64,000 nt of DNA. Source: Hyphomicrobiales bacterium (GTDB lineage Bacteria; Pseudomonadota; Alphaproteobacteria; Rhizobiales; Beijerinckiaceae). The translations under genes were made by a program, and so were the position numbers. A model generated the notes under the pieces. The model was not told where the DNA came from and ran no database searches. It worked only from the letters and a program-made list of their open reading frames with translations. Shown one piece after another: positions 45,161 to 53,904 of the stretch (the first letter of the stretch is position 1; every line of letters begins with the position of its first letter). The DNA lies in contig JAIXZO010000001.1 in assembly GCA_027489535.1 (NCBI GenBank), positions 310,001-374,000 on the forward strand, given 5' to 3'.

Positions 45161-47719
45161 ATGGTCGCGATCACGCCGGGATATCGGATTTCCCCTGCCG
45201 CCATAACGACGAAGGCCGGCAACATCATCGCGATGCCCGCCCCCAAGACGTCCGCCGTCAAGGTTCAGCTCTCGCCGGCTGCAAAGGGCATATCGGCGCT
45301 TCAGACCGTCACGTTTTCCGACCTCACCTCCGGCAAATTCGACCTGAGCAGCCGGGAGAAAATCCAGAAGGTCTTCGCTCGCCCGATCACCGTCGATCTC
45401 CGAAAGGCATTGTCGTCGATCGCCGAGGATCCGGCATTGCGCGATGCGCTCAAGTCGCTGGCCGATGCGGGCCGTCTCGGCAGCCTCAAGGGCCAAGGCG
45501 TCGACGTCGTCACGCCGGGCCAGGTCGAATTGTTGAGCAGCGACGTCATCGCCAAACTGGAAGGCACGCTCGACGTCAGACTGTCGGGCGAGGCCTCCGG
45601 CACCGCAGTCTACGCGCCCGTTCTCAACGCGATCGCGACTGCCGGAAAGGTTTCCGTCGTCTCCACGGCCTCTCCCTTCGCAAATTATCCGGTCAGCTTG
45701 GAGCAGTTGACGGCCGCCGGGCCCGCCTTCTGGGGTCGTTTCAAGGGAAATCTCGAAATCAAGGGAACGGCCGATCTCTTCGGGTCACAAGCGGGCTGGA
45801 CCGCGGTGACCACGCTCGACAATTTCAGGAACGCGAAATACGCCCTGACGCAGGCGGACGGCGTCACGCCCGTCGCGTCGAAGGACGCCAAGCTTTCGCT
45901 GACCTACGCGCAATTCGTCAAAGGCCGACACCTCATCGCGAAGTTCAACGCGGCTCCGGCCGTGTCGGTCACCGACGTACCGGCAATTCGGGCCTTGGAG
46001 GTTGCATCGCTCGCAGGCGTCGCATCGGTTTCCGTTCGCGACAAAGCTTCCGAGATCGTAAAATACGGCAGCGAGCTGGAACGTCTTTCCGTCCGTGACA
46101 AGTTGGGTGCCGTCACGTCCGCGATGGGCGAGGATTTGAGACTCTCGGGGAAACAGCTCGAACGCATGCCGACCGCGCTCGGCAAATTGAGCAATGCGTC
46201 GTTTTACGTGTCGGACGGCCCTTTCTCGCCGAAGACCTACGCGAAAATAACGCAAAGCACGGCGGAGCGTATGGCCTCGCGGGTCGATCTTTCAGGTCCG
46301 TATTTGGAAATAGAGTCGTCGTTCGACGCGATCGCCACGCTCGACGCGGCGGGGAAGCTCGGCAACATCACCGTTGCGGGCCGGTTCCCGGAGGCCGTCA
46401 GCATCCCTGCAACCTCTCTGGCCCGCGGTGGAGCGGCCATGGAGCGGCTTCTGGCGGCAGCGCCGTCGTCCACGAAAATTCAACCCACGGGTTCGGCAAG
46501 CGTGGCGGAAGCCCTCGCCGTTCTCGATCGTCCGGCGCTGAGGGATCGACTGCCCAAGGGTGCCCTGTCGATCGTCGAGGACGGGTCGACGCTGCCTTCC
46601 TCGGGCTTCGTGGACCTCGCGACGACCGCATCGGACAAAATCCGCAAGCTTGCCGTCACGGGGCCGTTGCGGGTCGCTCAGCTCGCCGACCTTCAGGGGA
46701 CGGCCTTCGCGGACAAGGTCGTCGGGCTCCGCATTGCGGACGATATCCGGTCCATAGCTGCGTCGACGGCCGATTTCACAGGTCCGATGATCGGATCGAT
46801 CGAAGCTCAGGGGATTCTGCCGCTGGACGAACTGGCTTCGTTCGCGACCTCCTCGGACGTGCAAGCGGCAGCAAAACTCTCGAAAATCGCGAGCGGAATC
46901 CGTGTCGCGGGTCCGGCCGCGGATCTCGCAGGCGGCACCGGAAGCGCGGCAGACCTTGTTCGAAAGGCCGCGGGCGCCGACAAATTGCGCCTGTTGACGG
47001 TCACGGACGTGTCGCCGTCCGGGACCGGCGCTTTCGATTGGTTGTCTTCGGGGACGCCCAAGATCAGGCATGCATTGGAGATCGTCGGGACTTCAACTCA
47101 AATTCTCGACGGCAAAGAGGCGATCCGCGCGCGCGCCGCGGCAGGCAACGTCTCTGCCGTCAAAATCACGAACGCGGTGACGCCCGCCGATCTCGCGCAA
47201 CTCGATTGGGTGCCGGCCACCGGCGTAGCACTGTCCGTGCCGGTAGTCGGAACGGCCGCCGCCGTCATGGCGGACGCCCCGGCCCTCGTTCAAGCCGCAC
47301 GCAACGGCAGTCTCGCCTCATTGGCGATCGACGGTGCGCTTCCGTTGACTGCGGCGCCTTCGCTCGGTCCGGCCGTTCTCGGCTTGGTCGCCGGCGGCAC
47401 GCTTCTGTCGGGAACGCCCTCGGACGCCCTCGCGAGCATGGACGCGTTGTCGGATCGGGCGCTGCTTTCGACGATAGCGCAGATCCGACTCACCGGTTCG
47501 ATGATGCCGTCCGATCTCGCGAAGTTCGAGACCGGCGTCTTGGCCAAGACGACGGATTTCCGGATCGTCGGCTCGGCGTCCGAAGTCATCGGGATCATGG
47601 GTCAACTCGATGCCTTCGCCGCCGGAGGAAGGCTTCTCGACGTTGCGATCGTGGGTCCGCTGAGCGTTGCGGATCGGGCCAAATTCACCGCTTCGGTGCT
47701 CGACAAGCTCTCGTCGTGA
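45161..47719 (+). CDS. Large protein of degenerate ~52-residue repeats, function unknown
   Basis: An 852-residue protein I do not recognise. It has no signal peptide, no membrane helix and no cysteine that I can see. From about residue 280 to the end it is built of degenerate units with a conserved hydrophobic-x-hydrophobic-x-G/D core: FYVSDGPFS (near 348), ITVAGRFPE (402), LAVTGPLRV (496), IEAQGILPL (547), LTVTDVSPS (612), VKITNAVTP (666), LAIDGALPL (721), IRLTGSMMP (776) and VAIVGPLSV (828), roughly every 51-55 residues, each followed by a helical stretch. The fold could be a beta-helix or solenoid adhesin-like array. The start is uncertain (TTG at 45119, ATG 45161 or ATG 45233). Confidence 0.7.
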   Translation: MVAITPGYRISPAAITTKAGNIIAMPAPKTSAVKVQLSPAAKGISALQTVTFSDLTSGKFDLSSREKIQKVFARPITVDLRKALSSIAEDPALRDALKSLADAGRLGSLKGQGVDVVTPGQVELLSSDVIAKLEGTLDVRLSGEASGTAVYAPVLNAIATAGKVSVVSTASPFANYPVSLEQLTAAGPAFWGRFKGNLEIKGTADLFGSQAGWTAVTTLDNFRNAKYALTQADGVTPVASKDAKLSLTYAQFVKGRHLIAKFNAAPAVSVTDVPAIRALEVASLAGVASVSVRDKASEIVKYGSELERLSVRDKLGAVTSAMGEDLRLSGKQLERMPTALGKLSNASFYVSDGPFSPKTYAKITQSTAERMASRVDLSGPYLEIESSFDAIATLDAAGKLGNITVAGRFPEAVSIPATSLARGGAAMERLLAAAPSSTKIQPTGSASVAEALAVLDRPALRDRLPKGALSIVEDGSTLPSSGFVDLATTASDKIRKLAVTGPLRVAQLADLQGTAFADKVVGLRIADDIRSIAASTADFTGPMIGSIEAQGILPLDELASFATSSDVQAAAKLSKIASGIRVAGPAADLAGGTGSAADLVRKAAGADKLRLLTVTDVSPSGTGAFDWLSSGTPKIRHALEIVGTSTQILDGKEAIRARAAAGNVSAVKITNAVTPADLAQLDWVPATGVALSVPVVGTAAAVMADAPALVQAARNGSLASLAIDGALPLTAAPSLGPAVLGLVAGGTLLSGTPSDALASMDALSDRALLSTIAQIRLTGSMMPSDLAKFETGVLAKTTDFRIVGSASEVIGIMGQLDAFAAGGRLLDVAIVGPLSVADRAKFTASVLDKLSS

Positions 47720-47925
47720 CAGCAGCAAAATCTTCGGTGACCGGCAGGTCCTGAAATGATTGCGGCGTCTGAATCATAGTCTCCGGAAGCAATCGGTGCG
47801 AGCCGTCGGCGAGATCGTCCCAATCCGGGTCTCCAAACGGATATTGCGCCCATCATTGTCTGGATTTGCATCGAGAGACGATTGCATATGAAGATCGCTG
47901 TATTGCTCTCCGGGAGACCGACGTC

Positions 47926-48678
47926 GTGGACGCACTGAAGAAGATCTTGCTGGCTGCGTTGCTCGCCTTTGCGCCCGTCGCGTCTTGGGCCTGCAGCGGG
48001 CCGGATTGCGCCGGAACGCTTGCATACGAGGCGTTCGGCGACGTCAAATCTCCCAAGAGCCTCGTCGTCTTCCTTCACGGTTCCGTGTCCGCGGGCGGTC
48101 CTGCCGACTACATGTACGGCCCGGCGCGGCGGTTCGCGGAAGCTCATCCCGACGTCGTGGCGGTCGCGCTTCTCGCCCCCGGCTATTACGACCGCAAGGG
48201 CAAGCGCAGCGCGGGTTCGGACGCCGGCCGCCGTCTGTCCGACGATACGGACGAGATCATTCCGGCGCTCGAAGAGCTCCGCCGACGCTACAAGCCCCGC
48301 AAGATGTTCGTGTTCGGCCATTCTAAGGGCGCGATGAACATGGGCGGCGTCCTGGCCAAAAAGCCCGGTCTCGCGGACGGCGCAGTTCTGCTGGCCGGCA
48401 TCTACGACATTCCCGCGCTCGCCGAATATCGCCGCCGCGCGCAAAACGGCGTGTCCACCATCGACATGGTGAACCGTATCCCGAAAAGCGCACGCATCGT
48501 TCTGGTGCATGGCGACGTGGACAAGGACGTGCCGCTTTCGCAATCCGTCGACTTCGAGAAGAAGGCAAAGGCTGCCGGCGTGCAGGTCCGCCTGATCGCC
48601 CTCGAAGGGGTCGGGCACGATTTCAACGGCCCGCTCTCGGCGACCGGGATTGACGCGCTCGACGCGCTCGTGCGCTGA
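47926..48678 (+). CDS. Secreted alpha/beta hydrolase (dienelactone-hydrolase/esterase-like)
   Basis: A 250-residue alpha/beta hydrolase with an N-terminal signal (DALKKILLAALLAFAPVASWA) starting at a GTG with cgggag nine bases upstream. The oxyanion loop HGSVSAGG (about 51-58), nucleophile S133 in GHSKGA, acid in HGDVDKDVP and histidine in EGVGHDF are all present. Two cysteines (C23, C28) after the signal may form a disulfide. Substrate is unknown; the secreted location suggests extracellular or periplasmic ester hydrolysis. Confidence 0.82.
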   Translation: MDALKKILLAALLAFAPVASWACSGPDCAGTLAYEAFGDVKSPKSLVVFLHGSVSAGGPADYMYGPARRFAEAHPDVVAVALLAPGYYDRKGKRSAGSDAGRRLSDDTDEIIPALEELRRRYKPRKMFVFGHSKGAMNMGGVLAKKPGLADGAVLLAGIYDIPALAEYRRRAQNGVSTIDMVNRIPKSARIVLVHGDVDKDVPLSQSVDFEKKAKAAGVQVRLIALEGVGHDFNGPLSATGIDALDALVR

Positions 48679-48706
48679 TGCCCCGCAACACCCGCGCGTG
48701 AACAAG

Positions 48707-50377
48707 ATGCGGCCGTCCGGCAAATCGGTGAAGTCCGCCATCGGCTCCGCAGGGCGCGGCGCCGTCGGCGCGGTCATGCATCTCGATCAGATCGTCAGCT
48801 TTCTGAAGAACACGGCTGTGCTGTTCTTCTTCGCGATGATGGCTCCCTTCGTCTACAATCTGCTCAGCAAGAGCACGATCGTGGTGCAGGAGGTCTCGGT
48901 CCCGCAGGATCTCGAAGCGCGCGGTTTGACCGGCCGCGTCTTCTCCCAGCGCGTGATCGACAAGATCCTGGAAATCGCCAACTACACCGAGCTGCTCAAG
49001 GAGCGCGAGGACGTCTACGGCCTCGCCAAGAAGAACCAGCGACCCGACATCGATCTTCCGATCACCGTCTTCGGCATCAATTTCGAAACGCTGTTGAGCT
49101 TCCTCAAGACCGCCGCCGGCGGGCAGGACATCCGCGTCGTGGGCGAAGTCGTCACGGAGCTTCCGGCCGACGAGGAAAAGAAGACCCCCGCGAAATACGG
49201 CGTGCGCTTCCGCGTCGCCAAGGTCGGCACGGTCTATCGCAGCGCCGCGCCCACCGCGACGCTGGACGAGCTCGCGGACAAGGCCGCCTTCGGGGTGATG
49301 GAGGAATATGAGCCCATCACCATGGCCTATTATTATCGCGGCAAGCGCGATTTCGAGAACGCCTTCCGCATGACTGAAAAGGCGCTGCTGAAGCGCCGGC
49401 CCGGCGATGAGGTGTGGGCGCACTTCCTGCGCGGGCTGATCGAGAGCGATCAGGGCCGCTGGAAATCCGCCGAGGAAGAATTTCGCTTCGTGCTGGAGCG
49501 CAATCCGGATTTCCCGCGGGCACGCAGCAATCTGAGCCGCGTTCTGCGCCGGGGAGGAGACCTGCCGGCGGCCTTGGAAGAGGCCGAGCGCGCCCTCGTC
49601 TCCGAGTCGACCCTGTTCCAGAGCTATCACAACAAGGCCTTGGCGCTCGTCGGCCTGAACCGTCATGACGAGGCGCTGGTCTGGCTGAAGAAGGCGGAGG
49701 AGGTCGATTCGACGAGCGAGCTCGTCCAGCTCGAACTGGCGGATTTCTACCGCTCGCGCGCGGGCGCGCAGGAACTCGCCCTCAAGCATTACCGCCTCGC
49801 CGCCGACCTGAAACCGGACAATTCGCGCATCTACGCCAATTGGGCGGGGATGCTGGGCGATCTCGGGCGCTGGGACGAGGCCGAAAAGGTCACGCTGAAG
49901 GCCCTCTCCTTCAACGCCAGGAACGGTATCGCGCTCGGTTATCTCGGCTACATCGCGTTGGAGCGTCGGGACATCGTCAAGGCGCAGCGGTTCTATACCG
50001 AGGCCTATGCCGCCGACCCCACTTACTTCCGCGCGCATATCGGGCTGGGGCGGGTCGCGATGGCGGAGAGGGATTTCGGCAAGGCCGAGGAGCTTTTCGC
50101 CCGCGCCTTGGCGGAAAGCCCGCGCTGGTGGGACATCTTCAAATTCCAAGGCGATCTGATGTTGCTGCGCGGACGCCACGACGAGGCCGAGGCGAAATGG
50201 AAGCGAGCCTTGGAGATCAATCCCCGCGCCGCCGACGTCGAAGCCCGCTTCGCGCATCTTGCACTTCATCGCGGCGACGAGGCGAAGGCGCAGCGGCATG
50301 CCGCCCGCGCCGCGCAGATGTCGCCCGGGTTGTTCAAGGATGCCGAATACGTTTTGAAGACGTGGGAGATCCACTGA
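48707..50377 (+). CDS. Membrane-anchored TPR protein
   Basis: A 556-residue protein with an N-terminal membrane helix (VSFLKNTAVLFFFAMMAPFVY, about residues 29-49), then an unrecognised domain (to ~ residue 205) and about ten tetratricopeptide repeats in the C-terminal 350 residues. The repeats end in typical AxYxA- and GRHDEAEAKWKRALEINPRA-type sequences. The start is unclear; GTG 48698, ATG 48707 and ATG 48776 are all possible. It probably acts as a scaffold in the inner membrane with the TPRs in the periplasm or cytoplasm. Confidence 0.78.
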   Translation: MRPSGKSVKSAIGSAGRGAVGAVMHLDQIVSFLKNTAVLFFFAMMAPFVYNLLSKSTIVVQEVSVPQDLEARGLTGRVFSQRVIDKILEIANYTELLKEREDVYGLAKKNQRPDIDLPITVFGINFETLLSFLKTAAGGQDIRVVGEVVTELPADEEKKTPAKYGVRFRVAKVGTVYRSAAPTATLDELADKAAFGVMEEYEPITMAYYYRGKRDFENAFRMTEKALLKRRPGDEVWAHFLRGLIESDQGRWKSAEEEFRFVLERNPDFPRARSNLSRVLRRGGDLPAALEEAERALVSESTLFQSYHNKALALVGLNRHDEALVWLKKAEEVDSTSELVQLELADFYRSRAGAQELALKHYRLAADLKPDNSRIYANWAGMLGDLGRWDEAEKVTLKALSFNARNGIALGYLGYIALERRDIVKAQRFYTEAYAADPTYFRAHIGLGRVAMAERDFGKAEELFARALAESPRWWDIFKFQGDLMLLRGRHDEAEAKWKRALEINPRAADVEARFAHLALHRGDEAKAQRHAARAAQMSPGLFKDAEYVLKTWEIH

Positions 50378-50492
50378 GATCCCGCCGGCGCCGCGGCCCC
50401 ACTTTCCCCGAGGCGGGGAAGAGTGCTAAGCCGCGCGGGTTGCGCTCGTACATTCCGCGCGCGGCCCCGTTTCAACCAGCGCGAGGCGTTGC

Positions 50493-50807
50493 ATGTTCAC
50501 TCTTCTCATCGGCAAGAAGCCCGTGGCGGTCATCGACGCGCCCGAGTCCGACGCCCGCGAATTGCTCGAGCAGGACGAGTTCCACGAGGATCTCGGCGAG
50601 CTCATGAGCGAAGGCAAGCCGCTCTGGAACGGCCGCGAAAAGCTTACGCTTCGTCCCTCCACCGAGGAGGAAGTTCAGGAGTTCGAGCAGGGCGCGTTCG
50701 ACGACGACGACGAGGAGGACGATGAAGAGCTCCTCGAAGGCGCGACCGTCTATTTCCTCGTCCCGATCGACGACGACGAGGACGAAGACGAAGAAGACGC
50801 CGGCTGA
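50493..50807 (+). CDS. Small acidic protein of unknown function
   Basis: A 104-residue protein starting MFTLLIGKKPVAVIDAPES, with a compact N-terminal half and a C-terminal stretch of almost pure Asp/Glu (residues 69-81 and 92-102). It is not recognised as a domain family. It starts 115 bases after the TPR gene and is followed directly by an intrinsic terminator. The polyacidic tail suggests interaction with a basic partner or divalent cations. Confidence 0.7.
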   Translation: MFTLLIGKKPVAVIDAPESDARELLEQDEFHEDLGELMSEGKPLWNGREKLTLRPSTEEEVQEFEQGAFDDDDEEDDEELLEGATVYFLVPIDDDEDEDEEDAG

Positions 50808-50814
50808 CGACCTC

Positions 50815-50843
50815 GGCGGACCTCCGTTCGGAGGTCCGCCTTT
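50815..50843 (+). terminator. Intrinsic terminator after the acidic protein gene
   Basis: Perfect 11-base arms GGCGGACCTCC (50815-50825) and GGAGGTCCGCC (50830-50840) with a GTTC loop and a TTTC tail. It lies between the acidic protein gene and the convergent dehydrogenase gene. Confidence 0.85.
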
Positions 50844-50864
50844 CGTCCCTTCAAGTCGTCCCGA

Positions 50865-51776
50865 TCAGCTCTTGCCGCCCTTGCCGTCGCCCCGGTCGAT
50901 GCCCGCGAGGCGTTCGGCGATCAGGCACACGGATGCGGTATCCAACTCCGCTCCGCCCTGCGAATAGGCCGCGTAGTAGTACTGCGAGGCAGCCGCGAAC
51001 ATCGGCAGGGGTGCGCGCACCTCGCGTCCGAAATCCGAGATGATCGAGAGATCCTTCAGATGGGTCTTCACGGTAGCGGTAACGTTGTCGTAGCGCCCCG
51101 CCACCATCTGCGGTCCGCGCACTTGGAACATGCGGCTCGAGCCCGCGCTGTCCTGCAGCACGTCATATATCAGCGACGGATCGAGCCCGGCCTTCTGCCC
51201 GTAGGCGAAGGCTTCCGCCGCGGCCACGTTGTGGATGGTCACGAGGTGGTTGGCCAGAAACTTCATCTTGCTGCCGTGCCCGAAGGGGCCGACATAGACC
51301 TGCTTGCGCGACATGCCCTCGAACACGGCCGCGCATTTGCGGTAGGCCGCCTCGTCGCCCGAACCGAGCACCACGAGATCCTTCACGGCCGCCTGCGCGC
51401 CCGTGCCCGAGACGGGGCAATCGAGCAGGATCTGCCCTCCCGCCTGCATCGCGTCATGCGCGCGGGTCTTCACGTCCAGCGACATCGTGCTCATCTCGAT
51501 GGCGACCAGCCCCTTGCGGGCGGAGGTCTGCAGGCCCGAAGGGCCGGCCGTCACGTCGTCCAGCGCCGCCGGGGTCGGCAGCGACAGGATCGCCACGTCC
51601 ACCGCATCGGCCACCTCGCGCGGGGAGCCGACCACCTCGCCGCCCAGCGCCTTCAACGCCGCCTTCGCGGGTTCGGACACGTCGAAACCGACGACGCGAA
51701 AGCCCGCGGCGCGCAAGTGCTTGGCCATCGCCCCGCCCATGATGCCCAACCCGACGACGCCTACCACCTTGTCCAT
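50865..51776 (-). CDS. NAD(P)-dependent beta-hydroxyacid dehydrogenase (tartronate-semialdehyde-reductase type)
   Basis: A 303-residue enzyme with GLGIMGGAMA (residues 10-19) as Rossmann motif, the substrate loop DCPVSGTGAQA near residue 120 and the catalytic lysine segment GSKMKFLANH near 170. It differs clearly from the family member at 700-1626, including the SGTG substrate loop. It probably acts on a short 3-hydroxy acid, and the adjacent uptake and enolase-superfamily genes support a sugar-acid catabolic role. The downstream (right) 350 bases hold no gene. Confidence 0.85.
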   Translation of the reverse strand: MDKVVGVVGLGIMGGAMAKHLRAAGFRVVGFDVSEPAKAALKALGGEVVGSPREVADAVDVAILSLPTPAALDDVTAGPSGLQTSARKGLVAIEMSTMSLDVKTRAHDAMQAGGQILLDCPVSGTGAQAAVKDLVVLGSGDEAAYRKCAAVFEGMSRKQVYVGPFGHGSKMKFLANHLVTIHNVAAAEAFAYGQKAGLDPSLIYDVLQDSAGSSRMFQVRGPQMVAGRYDNVTATVKTHLKDLSIISDFGREVRAPLPMFAAASQYYYAAYSQGGAELDTASVCLIAERLAGIDRGDGKGGKS

Positions 51777-52124
51777 GCGTTCATTCCCTCATCATTGCAG
51801 AAGCCGGATCATCGCCCGGTCGATCACGCCCGTCCGGGGACGAGCCCCGCCGAGAATGCCGACGCTACCACGCGGCCGCGCAAGAGGAAGGAACGTCGGC
51901 GCACGCCCGGCATGCGGGAGCGGGGCGGGACGACGTCCCGCGAAGCTCAAATATGCGTCAGTCCGCCCCGTTCGGGTGCAGCGGCCGCCTCGGGCGTGAT
52001 CGGTATGACGCCATTTCCGGCCGCCGAGCCCTGCTGCGACCCCTGAAACAAAGCGGCGCATGGCGCGGCATGAATTCTGCCTTGCTTCATCCGGGCCGAG
52101 AGTCGGCCGGATGGGAAGTGCAGC
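51777..52124. other. Intergenic region with a leader hairpin upstream of the peptide-binding protein gene
   Basis: No gene is supported in this 348-base gap between divergent genes. Just before the receptor gene, 52088-52113 folds into a hairpin (CATCCGG / CCGGATG outer arms and GCCGA / TCGGC inner arms with a three-base loop). It lies 12 bases from the start codon and could influence translation or mRNA stability. No canonical promoter was evident. Confidence 0.5.
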
Positions 52125-53798
52125 ATGAAGACCGTTCTGGATCAGATTTCATCGCGCGTCGCGGCGCGGGACGCGGACCGTGGCCGGCGCGGTTTCCGCA
52201 CGGGTTCGCTGTTGGCAGGCGCGCTCTTGTCCGCCCTTCTGGCCGGTGCGGCCGTACCCGCACAGGCGCAGGGCACCTTGCGCATCGGCATGACCGCGGC
52301 CGACATTCCCCTGACGACGGGTCAGACCGACAACGGCGGCGAGGGCCAGCGCTTTCTCGGCTTCACCGCCTATGACGCCTTGGTGAACTGGGACCTTTCG
52401 AGTGCGACCAAGCCGTCCGAACTCGTCCCCGGCCTCGCCGCGTCATGGTCGGTGGATGCGACGGACAAGACCAAATGGACCTTCAAGATGCGGCCGGGCG
52501 TGAAGTTTCACGACGGCAGCGACTTCACCGCCGAGGCGGTGGCGTGGAACCTCGACAAGCTCTTGGTGCAGACCGCGCCGCACTATGATCCGCGCCAATC
52601 GGCGCAGGGCCGCTCGCGCATTCCCGCAGTGGCGAGTTGGCGCGCGGTGGACGCGCTGACTTTGGAAATCGTCACCAAGGTGCCGGACGCGACGCTGCCC
52701 TATCAGCTCGCTTGGATCATGATCTCCTCGCCCGCCAATTGGGAGAAGCAGGGCAAGAGCTGGGAGAACGTCGCCAAGTCGCCGTCGGGCACCGGCCCGT
52801 GGAAGATCGTCAATTTCGTCCCGCGCGAGCGCGTCGAACTCGTCCCGAACCCGGATTATTGGGACAAGGCCCGCGTGCCCAAGCTCGACCGCCTCGTGCT
52901 CATCCCGTTGCCGGAGGCGAACACCCGCACCGCCGCGCTGCGCTCGGGTCAGGTCGATTGGATCGAGGCCCCGGCCCCCGATGCGGTACCCTCGCTGAAG
53001 AAGGCGGGTTTCGACATCGTCACCAATTCCTACCCTCACAACTGGACTTGGCATTTCTCCCGCGTCGAAGGCTCGCCGTGGAACGACGTGCGCATCCGCA
53101 AGGCTGCCAATCTCGCGGTCGACCGCGAGGGCCTCAAGGAATTGCTCGGCGGCCTCATGATTCCGGCCGAAGGCTTCTTCCCGCCCGGCCATCAATGGTT
53201 CGGCAAGCCGAGCTTCAAGGTCACGCGCGACGTCGCCGCCGCGAGGAAGCTGATGGCCGAGGCCGGTTACGGCCCCGACAAGCCGCTCAAGACCAAGATC
53301 ATGATCTCGACCTCCGGTTCCGGCCAGATGCAGCCGCTGCCGATGAACGAGTTCGTGCAGCAGAACCTCGCCGAGATCGGGATTCAGGTCGAGTTCGAGG
53401 TGCTGGAATGGAACACGCTGATCACCACTTGGCGTGCGGGCGCGAAGCATGAAAGCTCCGCCGGCCGGTCCGGCATGAATTACAGCTACTTCATCCAGGA
53501 CCCCTTCACCGGCTTCATCCGCCATCTGCAATGCAATCTCGCCCCGCCGGCCGGCACCAATTGGGGTTATTACTGCGACCCGGAGATGGACAAGTTGTTC
53601 GACGGCGTCCGCAACACGTTCGACCCCGCGGCGCAGACGGCCATCCTGCAGAAGATCCACGAAAAATACGTCGACGAGGCGCTGTTCCTGATGATCACGC
53701 ATGACGTCAACCCGCGTGCGATGAGCACCAAGGTGAAGGGCTTCGTGCAGGCGCAGAACTGGTTTCAGGACTTCTCCCCGATCACGATGGCCAAGTGA
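52125..53798 (+). CDS. ABC transporter substrate-binding protein, peptide/nickel family (SBP_bac_5)
   Basis: A 557-residue periplasmic receptor. A long signal peptide ends near AQAQG (residue 48), then the family 5 fold with FTAYDALVNWD, PGLAASW, FKMRPGVKFHDG and FTAEAVAWNLD motifs typical of dipeptide/oligopeptide or opine-binding proteins. No ABC permease or ATPase genes are adjacent in the window, so it is an orphan here. Its gene is followed by an intrinsic terminator at 53845. Confidence 0.88.
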   Translation: MKTVLDQISSRVAARDADRGRRGFRTGSLLAGALLSALLAGAAVPAQAQGTLRIGMTAADIPLTTGQTDNGGEGQRFLGFTAYDALVNWDLSSATKPSELVPGLAASWSVDATDKTKWTFKMRPGVKFHDGSDFTAEAVAWNLDKLLVQTAPHYDPRQSAQGRSRIPAVASWRAVDALTLEIVTKVPDATLPYQLAWIMISSPANWEKQGKSWENVAKSPSGTGPWKIVNFVPRERVELVPNPDYWDKARVPKLDRLVLIPLPEANTRTAALRSGQVDWIEAPAPDAVPSLKKAGFDIVTNSYPHNWTWHFSRVEGSPWNDVRIRKAANLAVDREGLKELLGGLMIPAEGFFPPGHQWFGKPSFKVTRDVAAARKLMAEAGYGPDKPLKTKIMISTSGSGQMQPLPMNEFVQQNLAEIGIQVEFEVLEWNTLITTWRAGAKHESSAGRSGMNYSYFIQDPFTGFIRHLQCNLAPPAGTNWGYYCDPEMDKLFDGVRNTFDPAAQTAILQKIHEKYVDEALFLMITHDVNPRAMSTKVKGFVQAQNWFQDFSPITMAK

Positions 53799-53844
53799 TC
53801 GCTCTCGGGACTGCGGTTCGCATGTCCCCGCATGATGATGTTGC

Positions 53845-53875
53845 CCCTCCGCGCCGCCCGCGCGGAGGGTTTTTT
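53845..53875 (+). terminator. Intrinsic terminator after the peptide-binding protein gene
   Basis: Nine-base arms CCCTCCGCG (53845-53853) and CGCGGAGGG (53861-53869), seven-base loop, followed by a six-T tract. Strong canonical terminator. Confidence 0.9.
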
Positions 53876-53904
53876 CCCGCTTTGCCGGGCCGGGCGGTGA
53901 ACGC

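Noticed and set aside
47888-47938. A 16-codon frame with its own ATG just before the esterase start
   Set aside because: It overlaps the ribosome site of the esterase, has no Shine-Dalgarno of its own, and such short frames occur by chance.
42719-48680. Integrated element with att sites at tRNA-Arg
   Set aside because: No integrase gene and no copy of the tRNA 3' end was seen to the right; only the gene content suggests an island.
50865-51776. Assigning the dehydrogenase as GarR/GlxR
   Set aside because: The family signature supports only a beta-hydroxyacid dehydrogenase; the exact substrate is not shown by the sequence.
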